From Staphylococcus kloosii (GTDB lineage Bacteria; Bacillota; Bacilli; Staphylococcales; Staphylococcaceae), in the NCBI RefSeq assembly GCF_003019255.1, contig NZ_CP027846.1, forward strand, positions 930,001 through 994,000: a stretch of 64,000 nucleotides of DNA. The letters run 5' to 3'. Each line of letters starts with the position of its first letter. Position 1 is the first letter of the stretch. A program made the position numbers and the translations under genes. The notes under the pieces were generated by a model. That model made no database searches and was not told where the DNA came from. It saw only the letters and a list, made by a program, of their open reading frames with translations. Shown one piece after another: positions 1 to 9,923 of this stretch.

Positions 1-402
1 AGTTTAGACCCCATCGATTTAAAAGCATGTTTTGACACTGACAAGATTAAATTTAAAGATATATTTGAAACAACGCATCCTCAGTTGCAGCAACAAATGA
101 CGCGTTATAATGGTTTAGATCATCCTTTTGACATTAATGATGGCCAAATGACGATTGAAAATAAACATTTTTTATTAAAGGTAGAAACAGATATGCCGAA
201 TGTTGTTATTTTTACATTTAATGACACTTCAAGTTGGCAAAGTAATTTTAATATTTATAAGCCACATTCAGGATTTACTTTAGAAACACAATGTATTCCT
301 AATGATATCAACTTGGAAGGTGAAAATGCCCAGTCTATCATAGAAGCAAACAAACCTTTCTACTCTAAAACATCTTATAAAATTTTTGAAAAAGAAATAT
401 AA
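1..402 (+). CDS. aldose 1-epimerase family protein, C-terminal part
   Basis: The reading frame is open from base 1, so the gene begins before the window and only about 133 C-terminal residues are visible. The sequence looks like the last beta-sandwich strands of a galactose-mutarotase-type fold, with the segment HSGFTLETQCIPNDIN typical of the C-terminal part of aldose 1-epimerases. Such enzymes interconvert alpha and beta anomers of free sugars in the cytoplasm. The active-site His and Glu residues would lie upstream and cannot be checked, so the exact substrate is open. A strong hairpin terminator follows directly. Confidence 0.72.
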   Translation, partial: SLDPIDLKACFDTDKIKFKDIFETTHPQLQQQMTRYNGLDHPFDINDGQMTIENKHFLLKVETDMPNVVIFTFNDTSSWQSNFNIYKPHSGFTLETQCIPNDINLEGENAQSIIEANKPFYSKTSYKIFEKEI

Positions 403-446
403 AAAAGTATGGGGTTAGTGCTAAACACTAATCCCATACTTTTTAT
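403..446. terminator. bidirectional rho-independent terminator
   Basis: An 18-bp stem with one G-T wobble and a 5-nt loop runs from 403 to 443. It has A residues on the left and T residues on the right. It separates the convergent epimerase and MOSC genes and can serve both. Confidence 0.85.
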
Positions 447-448
447 TA

Positions 449-1102
449 TTATTGTGCACGAGTTAATAAACGCTGTAGCTTCTCTTTTCTTTTACTTGTA
501 AGATAAGGGTTTTGGAGTGCATAACTTAATCGCGAAGCGTTTTTACGGTCATTGTAATAAACATCATTAAGTTCATAAACTGATAGTTGTGTATCTTTGT
601 CTGCTGTTTTTATTAATTTAAGATGGTCATCGCATGATACATATCCCTCTTGTATAACTCGGAAATAAAAGCCTGTTTTGCCCGAAGTAGACATTCTTTT
701 AACTAAGTCAGGAATTTGATATTTTGCTTGTATTTTCCAACAAGGCTCTCTTATTTCGGATATTTCGATAATTGCATCACCTAATTGATATTGATTGCCA
801 AAATAAGCTTCGCGTTCATCTAAATTCGCAACCGTAAGATTTTCGCCAAACATAGCATAAGTGGGGAGCTCAACTACATCATCTTGCCACATTTGATAGT
901 TTGATTTGCTAAATAAACAGACTGCCTTATCGGGACCCCCGTGATCTTTATATTCTTGTTCATCTTGAGTAAAGCCAGTTAGCGATAGCCACATCGATCC
1001 ACTAAAAGGCGTTTTGTTAAGCGCAGAACGCATCGGTCTTTTACTGCTGTAATTTAAATCTTCAATTTTGCCTGTAGATATTGCTTCGACTTCGTAAATC
1101 AT
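449..1102 (-). CDS. MOSC domain protein (YiiM-like)
   Basis: This 217-residue protein has the MOSC layout: HGGPDKAV at about residues 54-61, FGENLT at 85-90, and the conserved cysteine in EPCWK at residue 121. MOSC domains are sulfur-carrier folds related to the C-terminus of molybdenum cofactor sulfurase. YiiM-type members bind Mo cofactor and reduce N-hydroxylated substrates. The length fits the YiiM family, with an alpha-helical C-terminal extension. It stands alone, convergent with the upstream epimerase gene and divergent from rpiA, but the window also holds a full set of molybdopterin genes. The substrate cannot be read from the sequence. Confidence 0.85.
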   Translation of the reverse strand: MIYEVEAISTGKIEDLNYSSKRPMRSALNKTPFSGSMWLSLTGFTQDEQEYKDHGGPDKAVCLFSKSNYQMWQDDVVELPTYAMFGENLTVANLDEREAYFGNQYQLGDAIIEISEIREPCWKIQAKYQIPDLVKRMSTSGKTGFYFRVIQEGYVSCDDHLKLIKTADKDTQLSVYELNDVYYNDRKNASRLSYALQNPYLTSKRKEKLQRLLTRAQ

Positions 1103-1293
1103 TATTTGACCCCCATTCCCAAGTTTATGCTTATTATATATGAAATATAATGATTATTGAAGCGTAGATGATAGTAATTATTGGTGAATATTACTTTATT
1201 ATTATGATGATAAACAAGGACTTTAGCTATATATTTTTAACATTCTAATGTACAATAAAGATATTACAACTATAGTCATAAAGGGGCAGCATT

Positions 1294-1983
1294 ATGGATA
1301 AGAAACAGTTAAAAATAAGTACATTTGACGATGCATTGCAACAAGTAAAAGACGGTATGGTTATTGGAATTGGGTCAGGTTCCACAATTGAATTACTAAT
1401 CCCACAATTAGCAGAAAAAGTTTCAACTGAACAACTTGATATAACAGGTGTATGTACTTCAAATAAAACAGCTTATATAGCCAAAAAGCATGGCATTAAA
1501 GTAATAGAAATTAACGATGTTACGAATATTGATTTAGCAATTGACGGCGCAGATGAAGTTGATACAGATTTAAACCTTATTAAGGGTGGCGGTGGCGCAT
1601 TATTTAGAGAAAAAGTTATTGATGCCATGGCAAATAAATTTGTTGTACTAGCGGATGAATCTAAAATGGTGAGTTATTTAGGTGAAACCTTTAAATTACC
1701 TGTTGAGGTAGATAAATTCAATTGGTTACTTGTAGCAAGAAAAATTGAAGCATACGATAATCTTGAAGTAATACGTCGCATGGCAGATGATGTGCCCTTT
1801 ATTACAGATAACGGTAATTATATATTGGATGTTGTATTACATAGTGACATTAAACCAGCTGAATTTCATGAATATTTAATTCATTTAATAGGTGTATTAG
1901 AAACTGGGTACTTTATCGATATAGCAGACCAAGCAATTGTTGGTACGCAAGATGGTGTGCAAATTTTTAATAAAGCAAATTAA
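1294..1983 (+). CDS. rpiA: ribose-5-phosphate isomerase A
   Basis: The 229-residue product interconverts ribose 5-phosphate and ribulose 5-phosphate in the non-oxidative pentose phosphate pathway. The family blocks are intact: GSGST at residues 27-31 (phosphate binding), DGADEVD at 84-90 and KGGGGALFREK at 97-107, which carry the catalytic acid and lysine. The length is normal for RpiA. The ATG at 1294 follows AAAGGGGC at a suitable distance. The gene stands alone and ends in a strong hairpin. The rpiA-CPBP-hutG order is the one I recall from S. aureus. Confidence 0.96.
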   Translation: MDKKQLKISTFDDALQQVKDGMVIGIGSGSTIELLIPQLAEKVSTEQLDITGVCTSNKTAYIAKKHGIKVIEINDVTNIDLAIDGADEVDTDLNLIKGGGGALFREKVIDAMANKFVVLADESKMVSYLGETFKLPVEVDKFNWLLVARKIEAYDNLEVIRRMADDVPFITDNGNYILDVVLHSDIKPAEFHEYLIHLIGVLETGYFIDIADQAIVGTQDGVQIFNKAN

Positions 1984-1984
1984 A

Positions 1985-2024
1985 AAAGAACGTTAACACT
2001 AATAGGTGTTAACGTTCTTTTTAT
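1985..2024. terminator. bidirectional terminator between rpiA and the CPBP gene
   Basis: The arms AAGAACGTTAACAC and GTGTTAACGTTCTT enclose a short loop. They are flanked by A residues on the left and T residues on the right, between two convergent genes. Confidence 0.85.
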
Positions 2025-2025
2025 A

Positions 2026-3465
2026 CTATCTTCTGTTACGTTTTTTGAGTTTTGTAAGGAACGATGTACGGTGATAGTCACTTGTAGCATTATTATCACG
2101 CTCATCGCTTTGATTACTGTTGTGCGTTTCATCTGTCTCAACATTGTCTTGAGAAGCTTGTTCTTCATTAGTGACATGCTTAGAAGAAGTTGTCGTTTCA
2201 GTATCATTAGCCACATTGTGCGTTAAATTTGAATGTCTATCGTACTTAGATTCGTGATGCGCATTATCAGTGTTTGAATGCGTTTGTGTTTCATGTGTTG
2301 ATTCAAAAGCATCGCTATCTTCTGGCTCTACTTGGTGATGTTCTAAATCATCATTTTGAGTAGTAGGTGCGTCTTCAGTAACCGGTATTTCGTCATTGCG
2401 CGCACTGTCTTCAGTAATAGGTGTATCGTCATGATGTACAGTATTTTCTGTGATTGGTTCGTCATCGTTATCACTCATTTGATGAGTTTCATTATCATTT
2501 GATTCAGTTATTGGAGTATCTTCAGTAACCGCTTGTTCATCAACGGCTGTCGTAGCAGTCGCAGCAGTTTCTTCGTTGTGTAGTGCGTTAGATGACTCAT
2601 TATGTTTATTAGACGCAGCTATCTCATCTTCATCATTAAGGTGATCCATGTAGTTATTGTCTTCAATTTCTTCAAAGTTACGTCTTGTAAAGAAGTAAAG
2701 AATTGCTCTAATAATCATACTTAATATTAAATAAACAAGTCCAACTGCAACTGTTGAGTATGCTATGATCTTCATGGCAAAGATATTGCCTAATTCTTCA
2801 TTAAATAAGAAGACAAGGCCAAATGACATCATAAAGTGAAAGGCTGTTGCGATATAAATTGTACGTCCTCTCATACCACGAATAAGTTCGCCAACAATTA
2901 TTGAAAATGCAAAGCCATATAAGAAGCTGTACATAGCAAAAGTTAAACCAAAACTAAGATTCACATTCCATAGTGCGTATAAAAAACCAACTATAATAGA
3001 TGCGAATAAATTATATACGCGATTTTCCACTATATTTTGTAAGTATGAACGGAATGCAAATTCTACTAAAAATGCCATAATTAACTGACCAATAATTACT
3101 GTAGTTATTGATACTGATAAATCTTCAGCTTGTAGTAAGATGAAACTATTTGCAAAAACATTAAAGCTAGTCATTGCTACAATAAAAATCACTAATGGAA
3201 TAATTAATGCTAATAAAAATCTAACAATTGTATCTAGCCCAAATGTGAATTTTAAACCACTTAATTGAAGTCTTCTGCTTCCAAATATAATTAAACATAT
3301 AAATACTGCCACAAAAGGTGCAATAAAACTTAAGTCAAAAACGAAAGATTTATACGGCACACTGCCTTGAAAATCTTTAAGTATCGTAGGTAATGCATAG
3401 GAAATGATATAAAAGATAAAAATCATCATTGCCCATCTAAAACCAGGAATACGTTGCTTATCCAT
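2026..3465 (-). CDS. CPBP-like membrane protein with degenerate active site and long acidic tail
   Basis: The 479-residue protein has about eight membrane segments in residues 10-260 and then about 215 polar residues rich in Asp, Glu, His, Thr and Asn. The membrane part resembles CPBP (CAAX protease / bacteriocin-processing) proteins. Its first motif reads VEFAFR at 134-139 instead of EExxxR, so the first catalytic Glu is missing. The third motif has H210 but no Asn four residues later. I infer it is not an active protease and may be a scaffold. The tail contains five spaced copies of a P(I/V)TE motif and is probably disordered. It ends in a basic cluster, KLKKRNRR. A homologue sits in the same place in S. 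aureus. Confidence 0.8.
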   Translation of the reverse strand: MDKQRIPGFRWAMMIFIFYIISYALPTILKDFQGSVPYKSFVFDLSFIAPFVAVFICLIIFGSRRLQLSGLKFTFGLDTIVRFLLALIIPLVIFIVAMTSFNVFANSFILLQAEDLSVSITTVIIGQLIMAFLVEFAFRSYLQNIVENRVYNLFASIIVGFLYALWNVNLSFGLTFAMYSFLYGFAFSIIVGELIRGMRGRTIYIATAFHFMMSFGLVFLFNEELGNIFAMKIIAYSTVAVGLVYLILSMIIRAILYFFTRRNFEEIEDNNYMDHLNDEDEIAASNKHNESSNALHNEETAATATTAVDEQAVTEDTPITESNDNETHQMSDNDDEPITENTVHHDDTPITEDSARNDEIPVTEDAPTTQNDDLEHHQVEPEDSDAFESTHETQTHSNTDNAHHESKYDRHSNLTHNVANDTETTTSSKHVTNEEQASQDNVETDETHNSNQSDERDNNATSDYHRTSFLTKLKKRNRR

Positions 3466-3673
3466 TTACGTAACCTCCATTTAGGTTTTAAATATTTCAT
3501 TCGCACCTAATTATACATTTTACATATGTAGAAATAAATTAAATACAGTAAATATCATTGAATTGTAATAGTATAGTGTTAAATTTCACTAAAATTGAGG
3601 TATTAAATTGTTGTAAACTAATTATTTAATCAAAATAAGGGTAATAAAGGAGTATGAATTGAATTCAAAAAAA

Positions 3674-3687
3674 TGTAAGCGTATACT
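3674..3687 (+). promoter_or_regulatory. candidate CcpA site (cre) before hutG
   Basis: TGTAAGCGTATACT matches 13 of 14 positions of the cre consensus TGWAARCGYTWNCW. It lies 35 bases before the hutG start. Carbon catabolite repression of histidine use would fit. Confidence 0.65.
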
Positions 3688-3721
3688 TTAAGTGTTCAAT
3701 TAGGTTTAAAGGGGGAAGAGT

Positions 3722-4654
3722 ATGCATAATTTACCAAATGCTGAACTTTGGACAGGTAGAATTGATAGCGAAACGGATAGTACTCAGTTTCGTCATTTTC
3801 AAACAATTCAATTCGGTAATTTAAATGAAAAGACAACAAAGTCACAACGTGAAGGTGTAGGTATACTCGGTTATGAAGTAGATAAAGGGGTCGAATTAAA
3901 TAATGGTCGACTAGGCGCTAAAGATGGTCCCAATGCTATTAAAAGTGCATTTGCTAATTTACCAGTACTACGTTCTAGCCCAATTTATGACTATGGTAAT
4001 ATAGCCCATGATCATGCAACATTAGAAGAAACGCAACAAGAATTCGCACAATATGTAACGCAATCCGTTAAAAAACATAAGCAAACATTTTTATTAGGTG
4101 GCGGGCATGATATTGCCTACGCACAATACTTAGGCGTTAGAGCGGCAAACCCCGAGTCGTCTATAGGTGTCATTAATATTGATGCACATTTCGATACTCG
4201 AATTGCTGAAGGCTCTACGTCAGGTACAAGCTTTCGACAAATTTTAGAAGAAGATGACAACGCTTCATATTTAGTATTAGGTATTCAACAAGGTGGCAAT
4301 ACACAGGCTTTATTTGATTATGCAGAAGCACGAAACATAGACTATGTCTTTTCAGATGAGTTATTGCATCAAGTCTCTCCACCAATTAAAGATTTAGTAG
4401 ATCGATTTGTACATGACCATGATGTCATTATGTTTACAGTGTGTATGGATGTAATCGATAGTGCTTATGCACCAGGCGTAAGTGCTCCGGCAGTGTTAGG
4501 TTTATATCCAAATATTGTGTTGGAATTGGCGAAACGTATAATACCAAACGATAAAGTTTCGACAATAAGTATTGCCGAAACGAATCCAACATATGATATT
4601 GATAATAGAACTGCAAAATTGACAGCCAACTTTATTCATCATTTTTTACGCTAA
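3722..4654 (+). CDS. hutG: formimidoylglutamase
   Basis: The 310-residue product belongs to the arginase/agmatinase (ureohydrolase) family. It shows the manganese-binding motifs GGGHD (126-130), DAHFD (154-158) and MDVID (242-246). HutG hydrolyses N-formimidoyl-L-glutamate to glutamate and formamide, the last step of one branch of histidine breakdown. The ATG follows GGGGGAAGAG. The hutU and hutI genes lie just beyond a LysR-type regulator, which supports the substrate call over arginase. The 3' end overlaps the convergent LysR gene by 23 bases. A near-perfect cre lies in the promoter region. Confidence 0.93.
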   Translation: MHNLPNAELWTGRIDSETDSTQFRHFQTIQFGNLNEKTTKSQREGVGILGYEVDKGVELNNGRLGAKDGPNAIKSAFANLPVLRSSPIYDYGNIAHDHATLEETQQEFAQYVTQSVKKHKQTFLLGGGHDIAYAQYLGVRAANPESSIGVINIDAHFDTRIAEGSTSGTSFRQILEEDDNASYLVLGIQQGGNTQALFDYAEARNIDYVFSDELLHQVSPPIKDLVDRFVHDHDVIMFTVCMDVIDSAYAPGVSAPAVLGLYPNIVLELAKRIIPNDKVSTISIAETNPTYDIDNRTAKLTANFIHHFLR

Positions 4655-5516
4655 TATCCCAATAATTTAAAAATACAGAGATTAAGGAAAGTACTCTAGC
4701 CGAGTGCTTTCTTTTTTTTAAGTAGTTGAGGTAAATCGTACGACCTAAATTCGGTTTGAATTTAACGGCATCTAATTGATTTGTGTTAAATGATTGATAA
4801 TAAAATCTCGGTATAATAGCATAGCCTAAACCTTTATGTACAAAATTCGTTGCCGCTTCAAATCGATCAACTTCCAATATGATATTGGGATGGAGATTTA
4901 CTCGCTTAAAGTAATCATCTAAGTGTTGTCTAACCTGTGAACCTTTTTTCGGTAATATTAAAGGTAAATCATCTATTGTTATATGTTGTTGTTTGAAGGT
5001 ATTATGTGGCGCTAACAAAACGTAAGATTCATCATATAAGGGTGTGGATTGAATCGCTTCGTGTGTAATTTTTTCATTTGATAAAGCGATATGCTCTTCG
5101 AAATTTAATAAGTGTTCTAGGATATCGTTTTGATTATGTATTTCTGAAATTAAATAAGTTTGATCGTCGTATGTTTTACGGTGCATGGCTATAATTTGCG
5201 ACACCCATTGATTCGTTGATTCTAATATAGAGATTTTAATTTTAGGAGATTCGCTCATTTTTAAGTCATGCATTTTTTCCATAGTTTGATGGTATTCCTG
5301 CACTAACTGCACTGCATAATTGTAAAATTGAATGCCTTTTTCTGTTATCTTGATATCTTTTGTTGTGCGTGTAAATAAATCATAGCCTAAATTACTTTCA
5401 ATTTTTTTAATTGTTGCCGTTAGAGAAGGTTGGCTAATATGTAAAAATTTAGCAGCTTGTGTAAAGTTGTTATATTTAACGACTGCAATAAAGTATTCTA
5501 ACTGAATAATTTTCAT
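4632..5516 (-). CDS. LysR-type regulator of the hut genes
   Basis: This 294-residue LysR-family regulator has the winged helix-turn-helix in residues 1-60 (AAKFLHISQPSLTATIKKIE) and an effector-binding domain from about 90 to 290. It is divergent from hutU-hutI and its 3' end overlaps hutG, so it most likely controls histidine catabolism. Urocanate or histidine as effector is an inference. The ATG is preceded by CAGAGGTGGC. The 198 bases before it hold an inverted TTAGTT/AACTAA pair at 5560-5591 that could be part of its binding site. This differs from B. subtilis, where HutP antiterminates hut transcription. Confidence 0.88.
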   Translation of the reverse strand: MKIIQLEYFIAVVKYNNFTQAAKFLHISQPSLTATIKKIESNLGYDLFTRTTKDIKITEKGIQFYNYAVQLVQEYHQTMEKMHDLKMSESPKIKISILESTNQWVSQIIAMHRKTYDDQTYLISEIHNQNDILEHLLNFEEHIALSNEKITHEAIQSTPLYDESYVLLAPHNTFKQQHITIDDLPLILPKKGSQVRQHLDDYFKRVNLHPNIILEVDRFEAATNFVHKGLGYAIIPRFYYQSFNTNQLDAVKFKPNLGRTIYLNYLKKRKHSARVLSLISVFLNYWDISVKNDE

Positions 5517-5720
5517 AAAAACGCCACCTCTGTTATTTATAGTTTTATCCTATCAATGATTAGTTTATTTATATTGGTAAGTTATAACTAAGCATAATAT
5601 AATTACACTACAGCGTAAATAAATAAGTGGTTAATTTTCTTTAAAGCACAATAAAAAGTGTAGTTAGCTTGAGATTTATATAAAATATAGCAATTAAACA
5701 AAGGGATGGAGTGATTGTTA
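5517..5720. promoter_or_regulatory. divergent promoter region of the LysR gene and hutUI
   Basis: This AT-rich gap lies between divergent starts. It holds an inverted pair, TTAGTT (5560-5565) and AACTAA (5586-5591), of the T-N11-A-like type that LysR regulators bind. I could not assign -10 and -35 boxes firmly. Confidence 0.4.
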
Positions 5721-7382
5721 ATGAGACAAATACAAGCCAAAAAAGGATTAGATATCGAATGTAAAGGATGGGAACAAGAAGCAGTTTTAAGAATGCTTTA
5801 TAATAACTTAGATCCGGAAGTAGCAGAAAGACCAGAAGATTTAGTCGTATACGGGGGCATTGGTAAAGCGGCTAGAAACTGGGAGGCTTTCGAGGCAATT
5901 GAAAATACATTACGAGATTTAGAAGCGGATGAAACGATGTTAGTCCAATCTGGTAAACCAGTTGCAGTATTTAAAACGCACGAAGAAGCACCTCGTGTAT
6001 TAATATCAAATTCAGTATTAGTGCCTGAATGGGCAAACTGGGATCATTTTCATGAATTAGACAAAGAAGGTCTTATGATGTATGGACAAATGACTGCAGG
6101 TAGTTGGATTTATATTGGTTCACAAGGTATCGTTCAGGGGACTTATGAAACTTTCGGTGAGCTAGCAAATCAACATTATGATGGAAGCCTTGCGGGCACT
6201 GTGACGTTAACTGCTGGTTTAGGTGGAATGGGTGGTGCGCAACCACTTGCTGTTACGATGAATGAAGGTGTCGTAATTGCAGTAGAAGTTGATGAATCAA
6301 GAATTGATAAACGTATTGCTACTAAATATTGCGATGTTAAAACAGATAATTTGGATGAAGCATTAAAATTAGCGGATGAAGCGAGAAAAGAAAAGCGTCC
6401 TTTATCAATCGGTCTTTTAGGTAATGCTGTAGACATACACAAAGAAATATTAGATAAAGGTTTTAAAATTGATATTATTACAGACCAAACAAGTGCACAT
6501 GATCCGTTAAATGGCTATGTACCTCAAGGTTATTCAGTTGAAGAAGCGAAAACATATCGCGAGAACAACCCTAAAGCATACGTTAAAGAATCTGAAGCAT
6601 CTATGGCTAAACACGTTTCATTAATGTTAGAGTTCCAAAAACAAGGTGCTATTGCGTTTGACTATGGTAATAATATTCGTCAAGTTGCTTATAATAATGG
6701 TGTTACAAATGCGTTTGATTTCCCAGGATTTGTACCAGCTTATATTAGACCACTATTTTGTGAAGGTAAAGGACCATTTAGATTTGCAGCATTAAGTGGT
6801 GATCCTAAAGATATCGAACGTGCGGATGAAGAAATGAGAAAATTATTCCCAGAAAATGAAAAACTAAATCGTTGGTTAGATTTAGCTTCTGAAAAAATTG
6901 CATATCAAGGCTTACCATCACGTATCGCTTGGTTAGGTTATGGTGAAAGAGCTAAGATGGGCTTAGCGTTAAATAAATTAGTTAGAGATGGAGAAATTTC
7001 TGCACCTATCGTTATTGGTCGTGACCATTTAGATTCAGGTTCAGTAGCAAGTCCTAACAGAGAAACTGAAGGTATGAAAGATGGTTCTGATGCAATAGGT
7101 GACTGGGCTGTACTAAATGCATTGATTAATACAGCAGCAGGTGGCTCATGGATTTCATTCCACCATGGCGGTGGCGTAGGTATGGGTTATTCGCTCCATG
7201 CGGGTATGGTAGTAGTTGCTGATGGCTCAGAACGTGCAGATAGACGTTTAGGTAGAGTGTTAACTACAGACCCAGGCATGGGTGTAGCACGACACGTTGA
7301 TGCTGGCTATGACTCAGCAGTAAAAGTTGCCAAAGAACAAGGCGTCAAAATTCCAATGATAGATAGAAAAGGTGATCAATAA
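5721..7382 (+). CDS. hutU: urocanate hydratase
   Basis: The 553-residue urocanase converts urocanate to imidazolone propionate with NAD+ as an electrophilic cofactor. The glycine-rich segment GLGGMGGAQ (166-174) is the NAD-binding signature, and [10 protein letters not shown] carries the conserved cysteine region. A TTG lies two codons upstream, but GGAG at 5708-5711 is too close to it and is well placed for the ATG at 5721, which gives the family's usual length. The hutI start codon overlaps the stop codon by one base, so the two are translationally coupled. Confidence 0.97.
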   Translation: MRQIQAKKGLDIECKGWEQEAVLRMLYNNLDPEVAERPEDLVVYGGIGKAARNWEAFEAIENTLRDLEADETMLVQSGKPVAVFKTHEEAPRVLISNSVLVPEWANWDHFHELDKEGLMMYGQMTAGSWIYIGSQGIVQGTYETFGELANQHYDGSLAGTVTLTAGLGGMGGAQPLAVTMNEGVVIAVEVDESRIDKRIATKYCDVKTDNLDEALKLADEARKEKRPLSIGLLGNAVDIHKEILDKGFKIDIITDQTSAHDPLNGYVPQGYSVEEAKTYRENNPKAYVKESEASMAKHVSLMLEFQKQGAIAFDYGNNIRQVAYNNGVTNAFDFPGFVPAYIRPLFCEGKGPFRFAALSGDPKDIERADEEMRKLFPENEKLNRWLDLASEKIAYQGLPSRIAWLGYGERAKMGLALNKLVRDGEISAPIVIGRDHLDSGSVASPNRETEGMKDGSDAIGDWAVLNALINTAAGGSWISFHHGGGVGMGYSLHAGMVVVADGSERADRRLGRVLTTDPGMGVARHVDAGYDSAVKVAKEQGVKIPMIDRKGDQ

Positions 7383-8629
7383 TGAATGATTTAATTATAC
7401 AAAATATTAAACAGTTAATTTTACCAAAATCTACCAATCGACCATTAAAAGGTAAAGAATTAGATGAATTGACAACAATTGACAATGGTACTGTTGTAGT
7501 TAAAGATGGAACAATTGTCTATTCTGGAAAGTACACTGATGAATATGAAGCTAAAGAAACGATTGATGCAAGCGATAAAGTTGTGTCACCGTCCTTAGTT
7601 GAAGCCCACACTCATTTAGTGCATGGTGGTTCAAGAGAACATGAAATGGCGCTGAAGAGACAAGGCGTGTCATACCTTGAAATATTAGAACAAGGTGGCG
7701 GCATACTTTCAACAGTTGAGGCTACACGTAATACTTCGGAAGAAGACTTACTGAAAAAAGCAGAAAAGCAAGTATTAACTATGATGCAACATGGTGTGTT
7801 AACGGTTGAAGCTAAAAGTGGATATGGCTTAGATAAAGAAACTGAATTAAAACAATTACGTGTTTCTAATCAATTAGCCGACAAATTTAACTTAGAAATG
7901 AAACATACTTTTTTAGGACCACATGCTATTCCTAAAGGTGCTACATCTAATCAAGCATTTTTAGATGAAATGATTGATATGTTACCTGAAGCAAAACAAT
8001 ATGCCGACTTTGCAGATATTTTTTGTGAAACAGGGGTCTTTACGATAGAAGAATCTAAAAAGTATATGGAAGCTGCCAAAGAAGCCGGCTTTAGAGTGAA
8101 AATACATGCCGATGAAATTGATCCGCTTGGAGGATTAGAATTAGCGATAGATGAAGATGCAATTAGTGCTGATCACTTGGTTGCTTCAAGTGAGGAAGGC
8201 AAACAAAAATTAAACAATAGTGACACTGTTGCAGTTATTTTACCAGGAACGACTTTCTATTTAGGTAAAGAGCAATATGCAGATGCAAGAGGCATGATAG
8301 ACAATAATGGCGCGATCGCGATTGCCACAGACTTTAACCCAGGTAGTTGTGTCACAAATAATTTACAACTCGTAATGTCTATTGCATCACTTAAATTGAA
8401 GTTAACATCAAATGAAATATGGAATGCTGTAACTGTCAATGCAGCCAAAGCTATAGACAGTGAAGCAGGTACAATCAATAAAGGTGATAGAGCTAATATT
8501 GTCTTATGGGATGCACCAAATTATGAATATATTTTATATCATTTTGGTATTAACCATGCAGATAAAGTAATCAAAGATGGACGAATTATTTTTGATAATG
8601 CAATATCAGATTCCACAATTAATGTATAA
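7382..8629 (+). CDS. hutI: imidazolonepropionase
   Basis: The 415-residue amidohydrolase opens the imidazolone propionate ring to give N-formimidoyl-L-glutamate, the substrate of HutG. The metal-binding HTH lies at residues 76-78 in [10 protein letters not shown]. Further metal ligands are the histidines in KHTFLGPHA and KIHADE and the aspartate in IATDFNPGS. Its ATG overlaps the hutU stop codon. The pathway's first enzyme, histidase (HutH), is not in this window. Confidence 0.97.
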   Translation: MNDLIIQNIKQLILPKSTNRPLKGKELDELTTIDNGTVVVKDGTIVYSGKYTDEYEAKETIDASDKVVSPSLVEAHTHLVHGGSREHEMALKRQGVSYLEILEQGGGILSTVEATRNTSEEDLLKKAEKQVLTMMQHGVLTVEAKSGYGLDKETELKQLRVSNQLADKFNLEMKHTFLGPHAIPKGATSNQAFLDEMIDMLPEAKQYADFADIFCETGVFTIEESKKYMEAAKEAGFRVKIHADEIDPLGGLELAIDEDAISADHLVASSEEGKQKLNNSDTVAVILPGTTFYLGKEQYADARGMIDNNGAIAIATDFNPGSCVTNNLQLVMSIASLKLKLTSNEIWNAVTVNAAKAIDSEAGTINKGDRANIVLWDAPNYEYILYHFGINHADKVIKDGRIIFDNAISDSTINV

Positions 8630-8639
8630 CATTATCAAC

Positions 8640-8668
8640 AATAGGCCTTGTTTAAGGCCTATTTTTAT
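8640..8668 (+). terminator. terminator after hutUI
   Basis: AATAGGCCTT and AAGGCCTATT enclose a GTTT loop and a T-rich run follows. Confidence 0.85.
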
Positions 8669-8689
8669 TATTAGATTTTAGTTCCCTTA

Positions 8690-8704
8690 AAAATTCAGAA
8701 AATT
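8690..8704. promoter_or_regulatory. possible CodY box before the SulP gene
   Basis: AAAATTCAGAAAATT matches 13 of 15 positions of the CodY consensus AATTTTCWGAAAATT. It ends 43 bases before the SulP start. In an AT-rich genome this level of match is only suggestive. Confidence 0.35.
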
Positions 8705-8747
8705 GTGATACGATAGAGTTATTGGGGTTATATAAGGGGGAATACTT

Positions 8748-9923
8748 GTGATTAGTCTTGATTATTTAAGGCAGTGGCAAGCAAAAAATTATAGTAATGA
8801 CATTATCATAGGTATCCTTTTAGCATTAGCACTTCTACCTGGGGCTATTGCATTTTCTTTTATTGCTGGAGTTAGTCCGGCGATGGGTTTATTAAGTACC
8901 AGTGTTATTATGCTTGTCATTAGTATTACTGGTAGTCGAACAATAATGGTAACTGCACCTAGTAGTGGTGTGTCATTGGTTGCAGCACCGATAGTAGCTC
9001 ATCATGGTTTGAAATATTTAATATTAGCCACACTTGCAATGGGGATTATTCAAATTATTTTTGGTCTATGCCATATAAATAAAGTACTAGATTTAATTCC
9101 TAACACAGTCGTTATTGGATTTATGAACGCCTTAGGTATATTACTATTTACTTCTCAATTATCTAATGTTTTCCATATTTCAAGCATGACTTATGTGTTT
9201 GTTATCATTTCATTTATCATTATTTGGCTCGTACCTAAATTTACTAGAATAATACCATCACCATTAGTGGCAATCATCGTCTTAACTATATGTGCCTGGT
9301 ATTTTAAGCCGAATATTAAATACGTAGCAGATTTATCAACCATACATATCATGTTACCTAAACTCTATTTGCCATTGGATATTTTAACTTTACATAGCAT
9401 AGGTGTAATTCTTTTTTACGGGTTAATGATGGCAATAGTAGCCACAGTTCAAACTACACTTACTGCACGTTTAATTGATGAGCTCACACATTCTACTAGT
9501 AATAAAAATAAAGAATCCATTGGTCAAGGTATCGCAACAATAATTACCAGTTCCCTAAGCGGTATTGGAGGTAGTGCTTTAGTAGGGCAGTCTCGTTTTA
9601 TCGTCTCTATGGGTGTAACTTCAAGAATTACAACATTTGTGACAGGTGTTTTTTTATTTGTCGGCCTATTTGCCTTTAGTAATATTATCGGCAAGATTCC
9701 AATGGCAGTATTAGCTACGGTACTTATAACCATTTCATTAACTACTTTTGACAGAAGGACAAAATCATATATTCAAGCGGCACCATTAAAAAATGGTACT
9801 GTTATTATTACAACGATGATGATTATACTAATAAGCAATAATCTCGCTTACGGTGTTTTATTTGGCACTATATTTTACTACACTATAAATAATATATTAA
9901 AAAATAGAAGGAGTGATACGTAA
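8748..9923 (+). CDS. SulP-type anion transporter without STAS domain
   Basis: The 391-residue protein has about 11 membrane segments and resembles the SulP (SLC26-like) core, including the N-terminal NDIIIGILLALALLPGAIAFSFIAG segment (about residues 18-42). Most SulP proteins end in a cytoplasmic STAS domain. This one stops shortly after the last helix and has none. Start is GTG at 8748 after AAGGGGG. The next gene's ATG overlaps its stop codon by one base, so it is co-translated with an M20 amidohydrolase. The substrate is unknown. The pairing suggests uptake of an acylated amino acid or an organic anion released by the partner. Confidence 0.8.
   Translation: MISLDYLRQWQAKNYSNDIIIGILLALALLPGAIAFSFIAGVSPAMGLLSTSVIMLVISITGSRTIMVTAPSSGVSLVAAPIVAHHGLKYLILATLAMGIIQIIFGLCHINKVLDLIPNTVVIGFMNALGILLFTSQLSNVFHISSMTYVFVIISFIIIWLVPKFTRIIPSPLVAIIVLTICAWYFKPNIKYVADLSTIHIMLPKLYLPLDILTLHSIGVILFYGLMMAIVATVQTTLTARLIDELTHSTSNKNKESIGQGIATIITSSLSGIGGSALVGQSRFIVSMGVTSRITTFVTGVFLFVGLFAFSNIIGKIPMAVLATVLITISLTTFDRRTKSYIQAAPLKNGTVIITTMMIILISNNLAYGVLFGTIFYYTINNILKNRRSDT

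Noticed and set aside
6176..6442. Open frame on the minus strand inside hutU
   Set aside because: It is antisense to a strongly conserved enzyme, has no ribosome binding site and no recognisable protein content.
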